Shown here: positions 15,199 through 24,420 of the stretch, piece after piece | Position numbering within the stretch: the first letter of the stretch is position 1 | Layout of the letters: every line of letters starts with the position of its first letter | From: an uncultured Clostridia bacterium | GTDB lineage: Bacteria; Bacillota; Clostridia; Oscillospirales; Ruminococcaceae | Direction: 5' to 3' | DNA: 64,000 nucleotides | Assembly: GCA_947625155.1 (NCBI GenBank) | Contig: CANQNG010000006.1 | Coordinates: forward strand, 50,052 to 114,051 | Translations under genes and position numbers: made by a program | The notes under the pieces: model-generated | The model's input: the letters and a program-made list of their open reading frames with translations, nothing else | Databases searched by the model: none | Told to the model about the DNA's origin: nothing

Positions 15199-17192
15199 CG
15201 CAGTCCTCCTTTTTCATACAGTCCGCCTGTCCGGTTTGCGGGGGCTTTTCCGCCGTGCAGGACTTCCTGCACCCGTTCCGGCGTTTCATCCGTGAAATAA
15301 TAGTCCGCAAAGTCCGGCTGGTATCCCTTATCGGCAAACCAAAGCACCTCCGCATTCACAAGTTCCTGATACGTGCCGCTGCACAGGAGCGGGAATTTCC
15401 TGCCAGTGCGGTCAGTCAGAAAGCAGTTCCTGTTCCGGCAGCCGTCCTGCGCCCGTATCGGGCAGACCCGGAACAGCATCATCGGCAGCCGCCCGTAGAC
15501 GATCGCCCCCACCGGGAGCGCTTTGCCAAGTCGTTCCAGTGTGTGCATCCGCAGTTCATACGAACCCGTCACATCCTGCAAACCGATTTCACGCAGGCTT
15601 GCCGCTGTGAGGGAATTTGTCACATTCAGCCCGAAACCGCCGTGCAGCCCGAAACCCAATTCTCTGCCGATACGTATATCTGCCAAATTATGGCAGACCA
15701 ATTCCGTAAAGCCCCGTTTCCGGAGCGCTTTCAGTTGTTTCCGGTAAGCATCTTCCTCCCCAATGATCCGGGGTGCTTCGAGCCATTCCGACACGCCGGA
15801 AGCCGTTTCCGCCAAAGACAGGGGAATACAGGTAATTTCCCCGTCCGGCACAGCCTGAAGCTGTAATTCTGTCCGCACGTGGATCCGTCTCCGGGTCGGC
15901 TGCAACTCACGGAATGCTGCCGGAAATGCGACCGTCCGGATGCGGCGATCCGGGGTGTGCCGGGCAATGCGCAGTTCGTCCATCCGGGAAACGGCTTCCC
16001 GCCGCAGCGCATTGCACTGTGCAGCCGAAAGCGTCAGCCCTGCCGTATTATCGAGTATCACCGTTCCGCAGGTGTAGACCGTTCCGCCAAGCTTTTGCAG
16101 GCTGCGGGCAAGCTGTTCCTCCGAAAGCGGCGCTTTCCGGGCAGTTTCCGGCACATCGCCCTGCACCGTCACGGTATAGTCTGCCCCGTCGGAAGCCATT
16201 AGCACTGCCGGAACATCCGGTTTTAACGAAAGTGAAAAATGCAGCACAGCCGCTTTCGGCATTTCCCGGTACAGCCCAGCAAGTCCGCCGATGACCTGCT
16301 GCCCGGCAAGTACATCCTCTTTCCGCCGGAAGCCGAACATATCCCGCTTGTTTCCGGTGAAATACCCATCCGTGAACCCACTCCGGGAAAATACCGCCTG
16401 TAACAATTCCCTGTCCGGCTGTTCCCCGGCAAGTGCCTGTTTCAGGGCAGTCACGGCAGCGGCAACATATTCCGGGCGTTTCATCCGCCCCTCGATCTTA
16501 AGGGATGCAGCGCCCATTTCCCGCAATTTCCCGACATGATCGAGCAGGCTCTCATCCTTGAGGGAGAGTGCTGCCGGGTTTTTGCCGCTGGGGGTCTTCC
16601 ACGGCAGACGGCAAGCCTGTGCGCATGCGCCCCGGTTGGCGCTCCTGCCGCCTACCAGCGCCGAAAAGGCACACTGCCCCGAAACTGACATGCACAGCGC
16701 CCCGTGTACAAAGACTTCCACCTCGATCGGCAGGCGGCACAGTGCCGCAAGTTCCTGTTCCGACATTTCCCGTGCCGCTACGACACGGCAGCAGCCGAGT
16801 GCGGCAGCTTGGAGCGCACCTGCCGGGGTGTGGATACTCATTTGCGTGGAGGCGTGCAGCGGCATATCCGGCAGCATTTCCCGCAGCAGTTTCAGCACGC
16901 CGAGATCCTGCACGATACACCCGTCCGCAAAGCGGGCAGCCTGCTGCATAAATGCCTGAAATTCCGGCAGTTCCCTGTCCGTGAGGAGCGTATTCACCGC
17001 AAGGTACAGCTTCACGCCGTACAGTCGGCACAGCCGGGACGCATCCGCAAGCGCCGGCAAGTCAAAATTTTCTGCCCCCTGCCTTGCCGAATATGCTGTT
17101 GCCCCCACATAGACCGCATCTGCGCCGCAGTACACAGCCGCCTGTAGGGCTTCTCTGCTCCCGGCAGGGGCAAGGATCTCCGGGTCTGGCAT
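15195..17192 (-). CDS. U32 family collagenase-like protein, RlhA-type
   Basis: A 665-residue protein starting EILAPAGSREALQAAVYCGADAVYVG. The U32 signature EVFVHGALCMSVSGQC is at about residues 161-176, followed by conserved cysteines (RGACAQACR), then a DUF3656-type middle and a C-terminal barrel half with GLHGGFGLNVTN and CPIRAQDGCRNRNC. Long U32 proteins of this type include RlhA, which hydroxylates 23S rRNA C2501; that function is plausible but not proven here. It follows zapA with a TGATG overlap and precedes dut. Confidence 0.82.
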   Translation of the reverse strand: MPDPEILAPAGSREALQAAVYCGADAVYVGATAYSARQGAENFDLPALADASRLCRLYGVKLYLAVNTLLTDRELPEFQAFMQQAARFADGCIVQDLGVLKLLREMLPDMPLHASTQMSIHTPAGALQAAALGCCRVVAAREMSEQELAALCRLPIEVEVFVHGALCMSVSGQCAFSALVGGRSANRGACAQACRLPWKTPSGKNPAALSLKDESLLDHVGKLREMGAASLKIEGRMKRPEYVAAAVTALKQALAGEQPDRELLQAVFSRSGFTDGYFTGNKRDMFGFRRKEDVLAGQQVIGGLAGLYREMPKAAVLHFSLSLKPDVPAVLMASDGADYTVTVQGDVPETARKAPLSEEQLARSLQKLGGTVYTCGTVILDNTAGLTLSAAQCNALRREAVSRMDELRIARHTPDRRIRTVAFPAAFRELQPTRRRIHVRTELQLQAVPDGEITCIPLSLAETASGVSEWLEAPRIIGEEDAYRKQLKALRKRGFTELVCHNLADIRIGRELGFGLHGGFGLNVTNSLTAASLREIGLQDVTGSYELRMHTLERLGKALPVGAIVYGRLPMMLFRVCPIRAQDGCRNRNCFLTDRTGRKFPLLCSGTYQELVNAEVLWFADKGYQPDFADYYFTDETPERVQEVLHGGKAPANRTGGLYEKGGLR

Positions 17193-17551
17193 CAGAGGGT
17201 ATCCTTGAGCTTCTTGAGCCGAAGAGAATTTTCCAGCTGTGCGACTTTGGACTTCAGCGCTTCGATCTCTTTGAGCGCTGCATCCCGTTCGATACGGGCA
17301 CGTCCGGCATCGTCCACATATTCCTTGCTCTGGTCGGCGATCTGGTCGAGCCGTTCCTGTGACTTGTGCAGGTCATCCATTGCCGAAAGTGCTGCCATGA
17401 CTGCCGCCGTATATTGAGAAGCGCCTTTTTCCATGCTGTTCCTGATCTGCGCTTCGAGTTCCCGGGCAAGCCCGTATACATAATTCGGGGCTTCCTCCGT
17501 CTGGAGGACATATTCCTTTCCCAAAATGACTACCTTTACTTTGTTCAGCAT
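17192..17551 (-). CDS. zapA: cell division protein ZapA
   Basis: A 119-residue protein with the ZapA N-terminus NKVKVVILGKEYVLQTEEAPNYV split around VKVVILGKEY and a C-terminal coiled coil from about residue 70 (ERDAALKEIEALKSKVAQLE). ZapA bundles FtsZ filaments at midcell. Gene follows lexA by 29 bases, SD GAAAGGG. The downstream U32 gene is a usual clostridial neighbour. Confidence 0.88.
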   Translation of the reverse strand: MLNKVKVVILGKEYVLQTEEAPNYVYGLARELEAQIRNSMEKGASQYTAAVMAALSAMDDLHKSQERLDQIADQSKEYVDDAGRARIERDAALKEIEALKSKVAQLENSLRLKKLKDTL

Positions 17552-17580
17552 AACACAATTCCCTTTCTGTATGTAGTTGT

Positions 17581-18168
17581 TCAGAAATACCGGATCAGGG
17601 AGATCACTCTGCCGAGAATATCGACATGTTTCACGATGATCGGATCCATTTCGTCATTTTCCGGCTGGAGGCGGTAGTGACCGTCCTCCTTGTAGTAGGT
17701 CTTGACCGTTGCCTCGCTCCTGTCCACAAGAGCGACCACGACCTCGCCGTTTTCTGCCACATTGGTCTGCTCCACGATGACAATGTCCCCGTCCAGAATG
17801 CCGATGTTGATCATGCTCTCGCCCCGCACCCGCAGGGCGAACAGATCCCCGTCATAGTGCTTGGCGGGCAGGAATTCCACATGATCTGTGATGTTCTGGA
17901 TCGCTGTGATCGGTGTGCCGGCTGCGACCGTGCCCACCAGCGGGATCCCCATCGGTCCTTCCTCCTCGTCCGCAAGGACGATAGCCCGGTTTTTCCCGTC
18001 CAGCATCCGGATCTTTCCCTCCTCCCGCAGGCGCTGCAAATAGCGGTGTACCGTAGAGGTGGAGCGTACCCCCACCCCGTCGCAGATCTCCCGCACGGAC
18101 GGAGCGATCCCTTCGGTCTGGATATAGTCCCGGATAAAGCCGAGGATCTCCTCATCCCTTGTCTGCAT
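17581..18168 (-). CDS. lexA: SOS repressor LexA
   Basis: A 195-residue repressor. Winged helix at residues 1-65 (APSVREICDGVGVRSTSTVHRYLQRL), self-cleavage bond A83-G84, catalytic S118 (GESM) and K156 (ATVKTY). Represses DNA-damage genes until RecA-stimulated autocleavage. It sits 19 bases behind murC with a good SD; I see no SOS box of the CGAAC-N4-GTTCG form in front of it, so it is probably transcribed from the murC side. Confidence 0.95.
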   Translation of the reverse strand: MQTRDEEILGFIRDYIQTEGIAPSVREICDGVGVRSTSTVHRYLQRLREEGKIRMLDGKNRAIVLADEEEGPMGIPLVGTVAAGTPITAIQNITDHVEFLPAKHYDGDLFALRVRGESMINIGILDGDIVIVEQTNVAENGEVVVALVDRSEATVKTYYKEDGHYRLQPENDEMDPIIVKHVDILGRVISLIRYF

Positions 18169-18187
18169 ACCGTCTTCTCCTTTCTGT

Positions 18188-19597
18188 TCACGAAAGCTGT
18201 TTCAGAAGCATTTTCGCTACCTTATAAATATCTCCGCAGCCCATCGTCAGCACGAGGTCGCCCGCCTGTGCGTGTTCTGCGACATAATGACACACGTCCT
18301 CGAAATTCTGATACTTCCGCTCGTCTGTATATTCTGCTGTCTCATCCTGCGGAAAATAGACCGCATTGTCCATGATCTCCGCAAGGTTTCGGGTATAGAT
18401 GCCGTAGGTGTTCTTCTCCCTCGAACCCATGATGTCCGTCAGCACTGCCGTATCCGCCAAGGCGAGCGCATCCCGGAATTCCTCTAAGTGCTGCACCGTC
18501 CTCGAAAACGTGAACGGCTGGAACACTGCCCAGACATGGCGGTAGCCCATTTCCCGTGCCGCTTTCAGGGTCGCTGTCAGTTCGGTGGGGTGGTGGGCAT
18601 AATCGTCCGCAATGGTGATGCCCCTGACCTTGCCCAGCACCTCAAAGCGTCTGCCTGCACCCCGGAATTCGCCCAGTCCTTTCTGAATGTCCGCAAATGA
18701 GATCCCCAGACCGTCACAGGCTGCCACGGCTGCCAAAGAATTCAGCACATTGTGTTCCCCCGGCACTTGCAGGGTGATCCTGCCCAGTTCTTCGCCTTTT
18801 TTCAGGACGGTGTAAGCCGTTCCTGCGCCCGGCAGATGTGCTACATCCACGGCACGCCAGTCATTCTGCGCCCCGTAGCCGAACGTGATCATCTCCTTGC
18901 CGGAAATGCCCTCGACTGCCTTGCAGGTGTTCGCATCGTCCCCGTTGTAGAGGACTGCCTTGCTCGCCAGTTCGCAGAATGTATGGAACGAACGGATGAT
19001 ATTCTCCACTGTCCCAAAATAATCCAGATGGTCGGCATCGATGTTCAGCACCACCGCCACGTCCGGCGAGAGCTTGAGGAACGTGTCCACAAATTCGCAG
19101 GACTCACACACGAAAATATCACTCGTCCCTGCACAGCCGCTGCCGTGGATGACCGGCAGCTTGCCGCCGATGACTGCCGACAGGTCGATGCCTGCCGTGC
19201 AGAGGATCTGCGCCAGCATGGAAGTCGTGGTCGTCTTGCCGTGCGTACCGGACACACAGACCGCATTGCTGTACCATGTGCTGACGATGCCGAGCAGTTC
19301 GCTGCGCTCCAGTACCGGCACACCGGAAGCCTTTGCGGCGATCAGTTCCGGGTTGTCTGCCATGATCGCTGCCGTATGGACGATCAGGTCAGCCCCCTCG
19401 ATATTTTCTGCCCGCTGTCCGAGCATGACAGGGATACCCATATCCCGCACTGCCTGTAAAGTATCGGTCTCATTGTTGTCTGAGCCGGTCAGATAGTACC
19501 CCTTGGCATGGAGGATCTGTGCCAGCGGATACATCCCCGACCCGCCGATACCGATAAAATGAATGTGCTTTTTTCCGTCCAAAACGGACTTATTCAT
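18188..19597 (-). CDS. murC: UDP-N-acetylmuramate--L-alanine ligase
   Basis: A 469-residue Mur ligase: N-terminal UDP-binding HFIGIGGSGMYPLAQIL, ATP loop GTHGKTTTTSM near residue 118, NIDADHLDYFG, and C-terminal DDYAHHPTEL. Adds L-alanine to UDP-MurNAc in the cytoplasm. I chose ATG 19597 because AAGGTG lies six bases upstream; the GTG at 19606 is inside that SD. The gap to the divergent spoVG holds a TATAAT at 19639-19644 on this strand with a poorly placed TTGGCA 19 bases upstream. Confidence 0.96.
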   Translation of the reverse strand: MNKSVLDGKKHIHFIGIGGSGMYPLAQILHAKGYYLTGSDNNETDTLQAVRDMGIPVMLGQRAENIEGADLIVHTAAIMADNPELIAAKASGVPVLERSELLGIVSTWYSNAVCVSGTHGKTTTTSMLAQILCTAGIDLSAVIGGKLPVIHGSGCAGTSDIFVCESCEFVDTFLKLSPDVAVVLNIDADHLDYFGTVENIIRSFHTFCELASKAVLYNGDDANTCKAVEGISGKEMITFGYGAQNDWRAVDVAHLPGAGTAYTVLKKGEELGRITLQVPGEHNVLNSLAAVAACDGLGISFADIQKGLGEFRGAGRRFEVLGKVRGITIADDYAHHPTELTATLKAAREMGYRHVWAVFQPFTFSRTVQHLEEFRDALALADTAVLTDIMGSREKNTYGIYTRNLAEIMDNAVYFPQDETAEYTDERKYQNFEDVCHYVAEHAQAGDLVLTMGCGDIYKVAKMLLKQLS

Positions 19598-19748
19598 AAA
19601 ATACACCTTATTTCTTCATGAATTTGTCATAAATAGGGATTATACTAAGGATATACAGCATAGTGCCAAAAAACGACCGATCCTTCAAATTTCCAACGGG
19701 ATATGGGCAAAACATTTTTTGGCAAATACAACTTTGGAGGTCAGGACT

Positions 19749-20069
19749 ATGGAAATCACAGACATCAAGATCCGCAAGATCATCACGGAAGGTCGCCTGC
19801 GTGCAGTGGTATCGATCACCATAGACCGTATGCTGGCTGTACACGACATCAAGATCGTGCAGGGCGATGACAGACTATTCATCGCAATGCCGAGCCGCAA
19901 AGACGAAAACGGCGTGTTCCGGGACATCGTACACCCCATTGTGCCGGAAAGCAGAAAGCTGATCGAGGACAGCATCCTCGATGCCTACCAAAAACATCTT
20001 GCACTTGCCGAGGCGGAAGCAGAAGCCGAGACCGCTGCGGCAGCAAACATAACGCCGGGATCAGCCTGA
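19749..20069 (+). CDS. spoVG: RNA-binding regulator SpoVG
   Basis: A 106-residue protein whose first 80 residues (EITDIKIRKI, AVVSITIDRMLAVHDIKIV, LFIAMPSRKDENGVFRDIVHP) are typical SpoVG, followed by an alanine/glutamate-rich tail. SpoVG is a nucleic-acid-binding regulator of septation, sporulation and envelope genes. ATG 19749 has GGAGG upstream. The long in-frame extension to 19563 lacks an SD and is antisense to murC, so I dropped it. A strong terminator follows. Confidence 0.95.
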   Translation: MEITDIKIRKIITEGRLRAVVSITIDRMLAVHDIKIVQGDDRLFIAMPSRKDENGVFRDIVHPIVPESRKLIEDSILDAYQKHLALAEAEAEAETAAAANITPGSA

Positions 20070-20082
20070 TCCTATTTCCGCA

Positions 20083-20117
20083 GGGGAACGGTCATGCCGT
20101 TCCCTTTTCTTTTTTTC
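20083..20117 (+). terminator. spoVG terminator, embedded in the end of the Nudix gene
   Basis: Perfect 8-bp stem GGGAACGG/CCGTTCCC (20084-20091, 20097-20104) followed by TTTTCTTTTTTT. The convergent Nudix gene ends at 20092, so its last codons lie inside this terminator. Confidence 0.88.
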
Positions 20118-20649
20118 GTTTCAGGGCGGCATATTTCAGGACAGCGACCTGTGTCTTGGAGTCGGGCAGTTCATCCCGCAGCACCATTTCCACCGCCTTT
20201 GCAAACGGGATGCGCTCCACGTCCAGAAATTCATCGCTGTCCAGCGACTGGCTCCCGTAGTGAAGCCCCTCAGCCAGAAAGATGCGGATGATCTCTGCAT
20301 CATAGGCAGGTGTGGGATAGACCTTTCCCAGATAGGTGAAGCGGTCGGACGTACAGCCGCACTCCTCCAGCAGTTCCCGCTTGCCGCAGGTCTCGGGATC
20401 TTCGCCGTATTCGAGCTTGCCGGCAGGGATCTCCCGTGTGACTTCCTGATAGGGATAGCGGAGCTGCCGGACAAACAGGATCTCCTCCTGATCGGTCAGT
20501 GCCAGCACACACACGCCGCCCGGATGCCGCACGACCTCCCGCACTGCCTGTGAACCGTCCTCTAAGAGGACGGTATCTTTTTCCAGACGGAGGATCTTTC
20601 CGTCATACAGGACTGTCCTGTCCAGCATTTTCTCTTCCAGATGCTGCAT
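20092..20649 (-). CDS. nudF: ADP-ribose pyrophosphatase (Nudix hydrolase)
   Basis: A 185-residue Nudix hydrolase with the box GKLEYGEDPETCGKRELLEE followed by CG, and VRQLRYPYQEVTREIPAGKLE typical for the ADP-sugar class (NudF/YqkG). Substrate ADP-ribose is inferred from family. The ATG at 20649 has AAAGGAG nine bases upstream, which makes the gene overlap the end of yfhO by 47 bases; ATG 20628 would still overlap. The basic C-terminus (KRKKEKGTA) is encoded by the spoVG terminator read in reverse. Confidence 0.9.
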   Translation of the reverse strand: MQHLEEKMLDRTVLYDGKILRLEKDTVLLEDGSQAVREVVRHPGGVCVLALTDQEEILFVRQLRYPYQEVTREIPAGKLEYGEDPETCGKRELLEECGCTSDRFTYLGKVYPTPAYDAEIIRIFLAEGLHYGSQSLDSDEFLDVERIPFAKAVEMVLRDELPDSKTQVAVLKYAALKRKKEKGTA

Positions 20650-23074
20650 CCTGTTCTCCTTTCCGCAAAGCCTCTGTATAGGCATTTGCCGCACGCACGC
20701 CGTCAGACGGCATATAGTCATAGCTGTACGTATGCACCCCGCCCCCGAACAGCTTCTTCGACAGCAGCAGGTACAGCACCAGCAGCACCGCACCGCCGAC
20801 CGTGATGTACAGCCCGTACCGCAGACCGGGAACTTCATAGCGGAATACGATCTGGTTTGCGCCCGCTTCGCAGCGGACAGCCATGAAACCGTTGCTGACA
20901 TTCTCCACGGTCACAGGGCTGCCGTTGACCTCTGCCGTCCAGCCGGATCCATAGGGAACACTGAAAAATACCAGCTTAGGCTGCTCCAGTGTGATCTCTG
21001 CCGAAAAGCCCTTGGCATCGTGCTGAAAGTTGCTGCACGCCTCTGCCTGATGCTTTTCGCATTCTGCCAGATACTGGCTTTTATTCAGACTCAGCGGCTG
21101 TCCCTCGCTGATGTCCTGTGCAATAGCCCCGTACCGCTGTGCCTGTTCCTCGTTCAGGACAAGTGCCTTGATGAGCAGGCGTTCCTTGGCGGTATTCGTC
21201 TTGTCCGCAATGGCTTCCGGGGTCACATAATAATCATATGTGAAGCCCATGGGGATGTAGTAATCATTTTTGTAGATGCGGAAGCCGTTCTCCTCTTTGT
21301 AGAAGGAGAAGCCCGGCATATCCAGTTCTTCCATGCCGTCCCGGATCTTGTCAAAGTAATACTTCACCGAGAACAGTCCCCGCAGCGTGTAGGAATCCGG
21401 CTCGGGGCGGGAGGCGACGTTCCGTTCGATGCCGATGCTCTCGTAGAATCCCATGATAGACGGGTCTACCACGCTCTGAAAGCAGCGCATGCACGACAAG
21501 CCCCAGAACATCGGGTAATTGTCATAGTCCTGCGAAACATCCACCCGGAAATAGGCATCCTCGTCCGTTTCGTAGGAGACAGACAGCTGCTCCTTTCCGT
21601 GGATGCCCTGCTCCCGGTATTCCTTTCCGGAAGTGCTGGTGATCCCTTTGCCGAACCACACCACCGCAGCCGTACAGCAAACACAGGCGGCTGCCGTGAG
21701 GCAGACGGCAGGGCGCAGGATCTTCTTCCCCTCCCGGCGCAGGGCATACAGCTCCGCCGATGCCAGCCAGCACAATGTGCTGATGGCAAGCGTCGCCATG
21801 AAGTACGGGAAACTATTCGCAAACAGGAAAAATTCCGTCTGGTCATCCTCTCCCTTGGTCGGCAGGAGCGAAATGATGCCGAAAATAAGCAGCGCAATGC
21901 CGCAGATGCGGATGCCCGGTCTCCAGTCAAGCGCCTTGTTGTCCAGTGCATAGGCAGTCATCAGTGCCATGATGAGGATGGGCATATAGTACCACCTTGC
22001 GTAATAGCTGCCGTTGAACATATAAAACATACTGTTCAGCCACGGCACAAAGGCGCAGACGATGCAGACCCATGTCAGGACGGATGCCCAGTGTTTTTTC
22101 TTGTTCTTGAGGAAGGTGATGACACCTGCCATGGAGAACAGCGGCAGATAACCGCCGATGGATGCCCATTTGGCTGACTTGGTGTCAAACAGATTCGGTC
22201 TTGCAGGCGCATCCGGGATCATGAAGAAGCTTTGCAGGATGCGCACGATGCGGGTCTTGTCGCTGTAAAGCACCATATCCTGCCCGAACAGGCTCTGGGA
22301 TACACGGTCATTTTCCAGTATCGCCAGCGCTGCCGGCAGCAGCACCACACCGGCGATGCAGACACCGATCACAGCTTCGATCGCAAGGGCAGCGAATTTT
22401 TTCAGGTCGATGCGGAAATCCCGGCAATTGACACGGATGAAGAAATACAGCGCCACAAACACGACCTGCCCGGTGAAGAAGAAATAGTTCAGCACCGCCA
22501 TCAGTGCCACGCACGCTGCGAACCAGCCCCGGCGGTCACGGTTCACCAGTTCTTCCAGCGAGATCAGCAGCAGCGGGAAAAATGCAGTCACATCCTGAAA
22601 ATGATTGAAGAAGATATTGAATACCTGAAACCCCGAAAAGGCATACAGCAGCCCCCCGATCACAGCCGCATCCGGGCTGCGCACAAAACGCCGGATATAG
22701 GCATAGGCAGTCGTGGCAGCAATGGCATGTTTCAGGCAGAGCAGCCAAGGGATCGCATACAGCACCCAGCTTTCCGGGAGTATGGTCGTTGCCCAGAAGA
22801 ATGGGCTGCCGGACAGATAGAACGCATACGACCCGATAAAACTGCTGCCGAGGTCTGTTCCCCAGTCCCAGCCGAATGTCCCGCCGCTGCGCACCACATC
22901 ATTGGCATGTACGTAGAACGGCAGCTGCTGCGAGACAAAATCCCCGTAGTAGATCATATACCCGCCGTCAAGGATCATCAGCGGCAGCAGTACGATGAGC
23001 AAAGACAGGAATGCCAGCCCGAACACAAGCCCGTATTTCTCTTTGCTGTTTTGCAAAGGAGAGAACCGCTTCAA
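20603..23074 (-). CDS. YfhO family multi-pass membrane glycosyltransferase-like protein
   Basis: An 823-residue GT-C type membrane protein. Membrane helices occupy roughly residues 10-470, with the luminal loop DFVSQQLPFYVHANDV typical of YfhO; a soluble part at about 500-770 is followed by a last helix (GLYITVGGAVLLVLYLLL). Bacillus YfhO/CsbB-type proteins glycosylate lipoteichoic acid or other surface polymers; the acceptor here is unknown. TTG 23074 is preferred because GGAGGAGG lies seven bases upstream; the in-frame TTG at 23098 overlaps it. Confidence 0.85.
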   Translation of the reverse strand: MKRFSPLQNSKEKYGLVFGLAFLSLLIVLLPLMILDGGYMIYYGDFVSQQLPFYVHANDVVRSGGTFGWDWGTDLGSSFIGSYAFYLSGSPFFWATTILPESWVLYAIPWLLCLKHAIAATTAYAYIRRFVRSPDAAVIGGLLYAFSGFQVFNIFFNHFQDVTAFFPLLLISLEELVNRDRRGWFAACVALMAVLNYFFFTGQVVFVALYFFIRVNCRDFRIDLKKFAALAIEAVIGVCIAGVVLLPAALAILENDRVSQSLFGQDMVLYSDKTRIVRILQSFFMIPDAPARPNLFDTKSAKWASIGGYLPLFSMAGVITFLKNKKKHWASVLTWVCIVCAFVPWLNSMFYMFNGSYYARWYYMPILIMALMTAYALDNKALDWRPGIRICGIALLIFGIISLLPTKGEDDQTEFFLFANSFPYFMATLAISTLCWLASAELYALRREGKKILRPAVCLTAAACVCCTAAVVWFGKGITSTSGKEYREQGIHGKEQLSVSYETDEDAYFRVDVSQDYDNYPMFWGLSCMRCFQSVVDPSIMGFYESIGIERNVASRPEPDSYTLRGLFSVKYYFDKIRDGMEELDMPGFSFYKEENGFRIYKNDYYIPMGFTYDYYVTPEAIADKTNTAKERLLIKALVLNEEQAQRYGAIAQDISEGQPLSLNKSQYLAECEKHQAEACSNFQHDAKGFSAEITLEQPKLVFFSVPYGSGWTAEVNGSPVTVENVSNGFMAVRCEAGANQIVFRYEVPGLRYGLYITVGGAVLLVLYLLLSKKLFGGGVHTYSYDYMPSDGVRAANAYTEALRKGEQDAASGRENAGQDSPV

Positions 23075-23137
23075 AATAAAACCTCCTCCGGAACGCAACT
23101 TTGCCGCCCGTTCCGCATATAGTAAGTAAGGGAGACC

Positions 23138-23632
23138 TCAGAGCAGTGCGATATTGGTCAGAATGCCCTTTTCCGACACGCTGATGAGCGCATAGCTGGG
23201 CTTGCCGCCGTCCCTTGGGCAGCCAAGACTGCCGGGGTCAAGGATGTACAGACCGTCCTCGTAACGGCAGTCCCGCACATGGGTATGCCCGTAGAGTACG
23301 ATGTCTGCTCCTGCCTGCCTTGCTTCATAGGCAATGCGTGCCGTACCGAATTTGACCTGAAACATATCCCCGTGCGCTGCAAAGATCTTATGCCCGAACG
23401 GGAGCGCAATGGTACAGCTTCGCTGTGTGCCGGGGATGACAGTTCCCATATCGCAGTTGCCTTTCAGGTAATACAGGCGGTCTGCCAGTGTAGGGTCGGT
23501 ATGCAAAAGGCGGGACATCTCCCGTTCCCCGTCTCCGAGGTGGATGAACAGGTCTGCATCGGCATGGAGCTGCACGACTTTCTGCACGGCAGAAAACAGC
23601 CCGTGCGAGTCGGACATGACAATGATCTTCAC
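23138..23632 (-). CDS. YfcE/MJ0936-type metallophosphoesterase
   Basis: A 164-residue calcineurin-fold phosphodiesterase with the metal-binding residues in order: SDSHG (D8, H10), HLGDG, GNCD, HGD and GHTH. Small proteins of this type hydrolyse phosphodiesters in vitro; the physiological substrate is unknown. It lies 64 bases upstream of yfhO and has its own promoter, divergent from the next gene. Confidence 0.88.
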   Translation of the reverse strand: MKIIVMSDSHGLFSAVQKVVQLHADADLFIHLGDGEREMSRLLHTDPTLADRLYYLKGNCDMGTVIPGTQRSCTIALPFGHKIFAAHGDMFQVKFGTARIAYEARQAGADIVLYGHTHVRDCRYEDGLYILDPGSLGCPRDGGKPSYALISVSEKGILTNIALL

Positions 23633-23697
23633 GGCTTCGCCTCCCTTACAATGTCAGGTCTCTTACCCCGGACAGTGTTTCCGGTGTTCTATTTTCT

Positions 23698-23726
23698 ATT
23701 ATACCATAAACCGCAGAAAAAAACAA
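23698..23726 (-). promoter_or_regulatory. promoter of the phosphoesterase-yfhO-nudF genes
   Basis: Minus-strand TTGTTT (23721-23726), 17-base spacer, TATAAT (23698-23703). Confidence 0.55.
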
Positions 23727-23758
23727 TACGGTTTTTGAGAAAGAAAGGGTGTTTTTTT

Positions 23759-24010
23759 ATGGATCCGCAGAATTTGCAAGGTCAGAACATGGAGGGGCTG
23801 CTGCAAGCGGTCAGCAAAAAGCTCGGCGTACCGGCTGACCGGCTGCGCAAGGAATTGCAGGCGGGCAAGTTTGACAGTGCCATGCAGAGCATGAGCCCTG
23901 CCGATGCCGCAAAATTTCAGCAGGCAGTCCGTGATCCGCAAATGGTAGAAAAGCTGATGAGTACCCCACAGGCGCAAGCACTCTACCGCAAGCTGACGGG
24001 CAGCAAGTAA
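23759..24010 (+). CDS. small helical conserved clostridial protein
   Basis: An 83-residue hydrophilic protein, probably all helix, ending SPQAQALYRKLTG-like (TPQAQALYRKLTGSK). No domain recognised. ATG 23759 is preceded by AGAAAGGG. It begins a four-gene block with 1-base (TAATG), 21-base and 18-base junctions. Similar small helical genes followed by a BofA-like gene occur in other spore-forming clostridia as far as I recall, so a sporulation link is my inference. Confidence 0.7.
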   Translation: MDPQNLQGQNMEGLLQAVSKKLGVPADRLRKELQAGKFDSAMQSMSPADAAKFQQAVRDPQMVEKLMSTPQAQALYRKLTGSK

Positions 24011-24399
24011 TGGAAGAAAATTTAGCCGCTAAAATGCAGGAACTGCTTTCCGACCCGGAGAGTATGCAGCAGATCTCGGAGCTTGCTGCCATGTTCAAGG
24101 GCAGTTCGGATGCCTCTGCCGCACCCGCTGCATCTGCCTCCTCTGCTCCGCCGTCCGCCGCCCCGCCTCCGGCGCTGCCGGATGGGGGGCTAGGCATAGA
24201 CCCGGCAATGCTGATGCAGATGGGGGAGCTGCTGAAAAGCTCCGGCGCACCGGACAAAAATGCTGCCCTGCTCCTTGCCCTCAAACCCCATCTCCGGGAA
24301 GCCCGTCAGCAAAAGGTGGACAAAGCGCTCCGCCTGCTGCGCCTGTGGAGCATATGGCAAGTCATGCAGAAAAGCGGGATGCTCCAGAAATTGCTGTGA
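24010..24399 (+). CDS. conserved clostridial protein with Ala/Pro linker
   Basis: A 129-residue protein. An acidic helical start (EENLAAKMQELLSDPES), an Ala/Ser/Pro-rich linker at about 33-57, and a C-terminal block LLLALKPHLREARQQKVDKALRL that recurs in clostridial proteins of unknown function. Its ATG overlaps the previous stop in TAATG, so the pair is translationally coupled. No membrane segment and no known domain. Confidence 0.72.
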   Translation: MEENLAAKMQELLSDPESMQQISELAAMFKGSSDASAAPAASASSAPPSAAPPPALPDGGLGIDPAMLMQMGELLKSSGAPDKNAALLLALKPHLREARQQKVDKALRLLRLWSIWQVMQKSGMLQKLL

Positions 24400-24420
24400 C
24401 CGGAAAAGGAGTGAGCTGCC

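Noticed and set aside
19598..19748. Sigma-H promoter for spoVG as in Bacillus
   Set aside because: An AGGATAT occurs at the right distance but no GAAT -10 follows; a TATACT is present without a proper -35.
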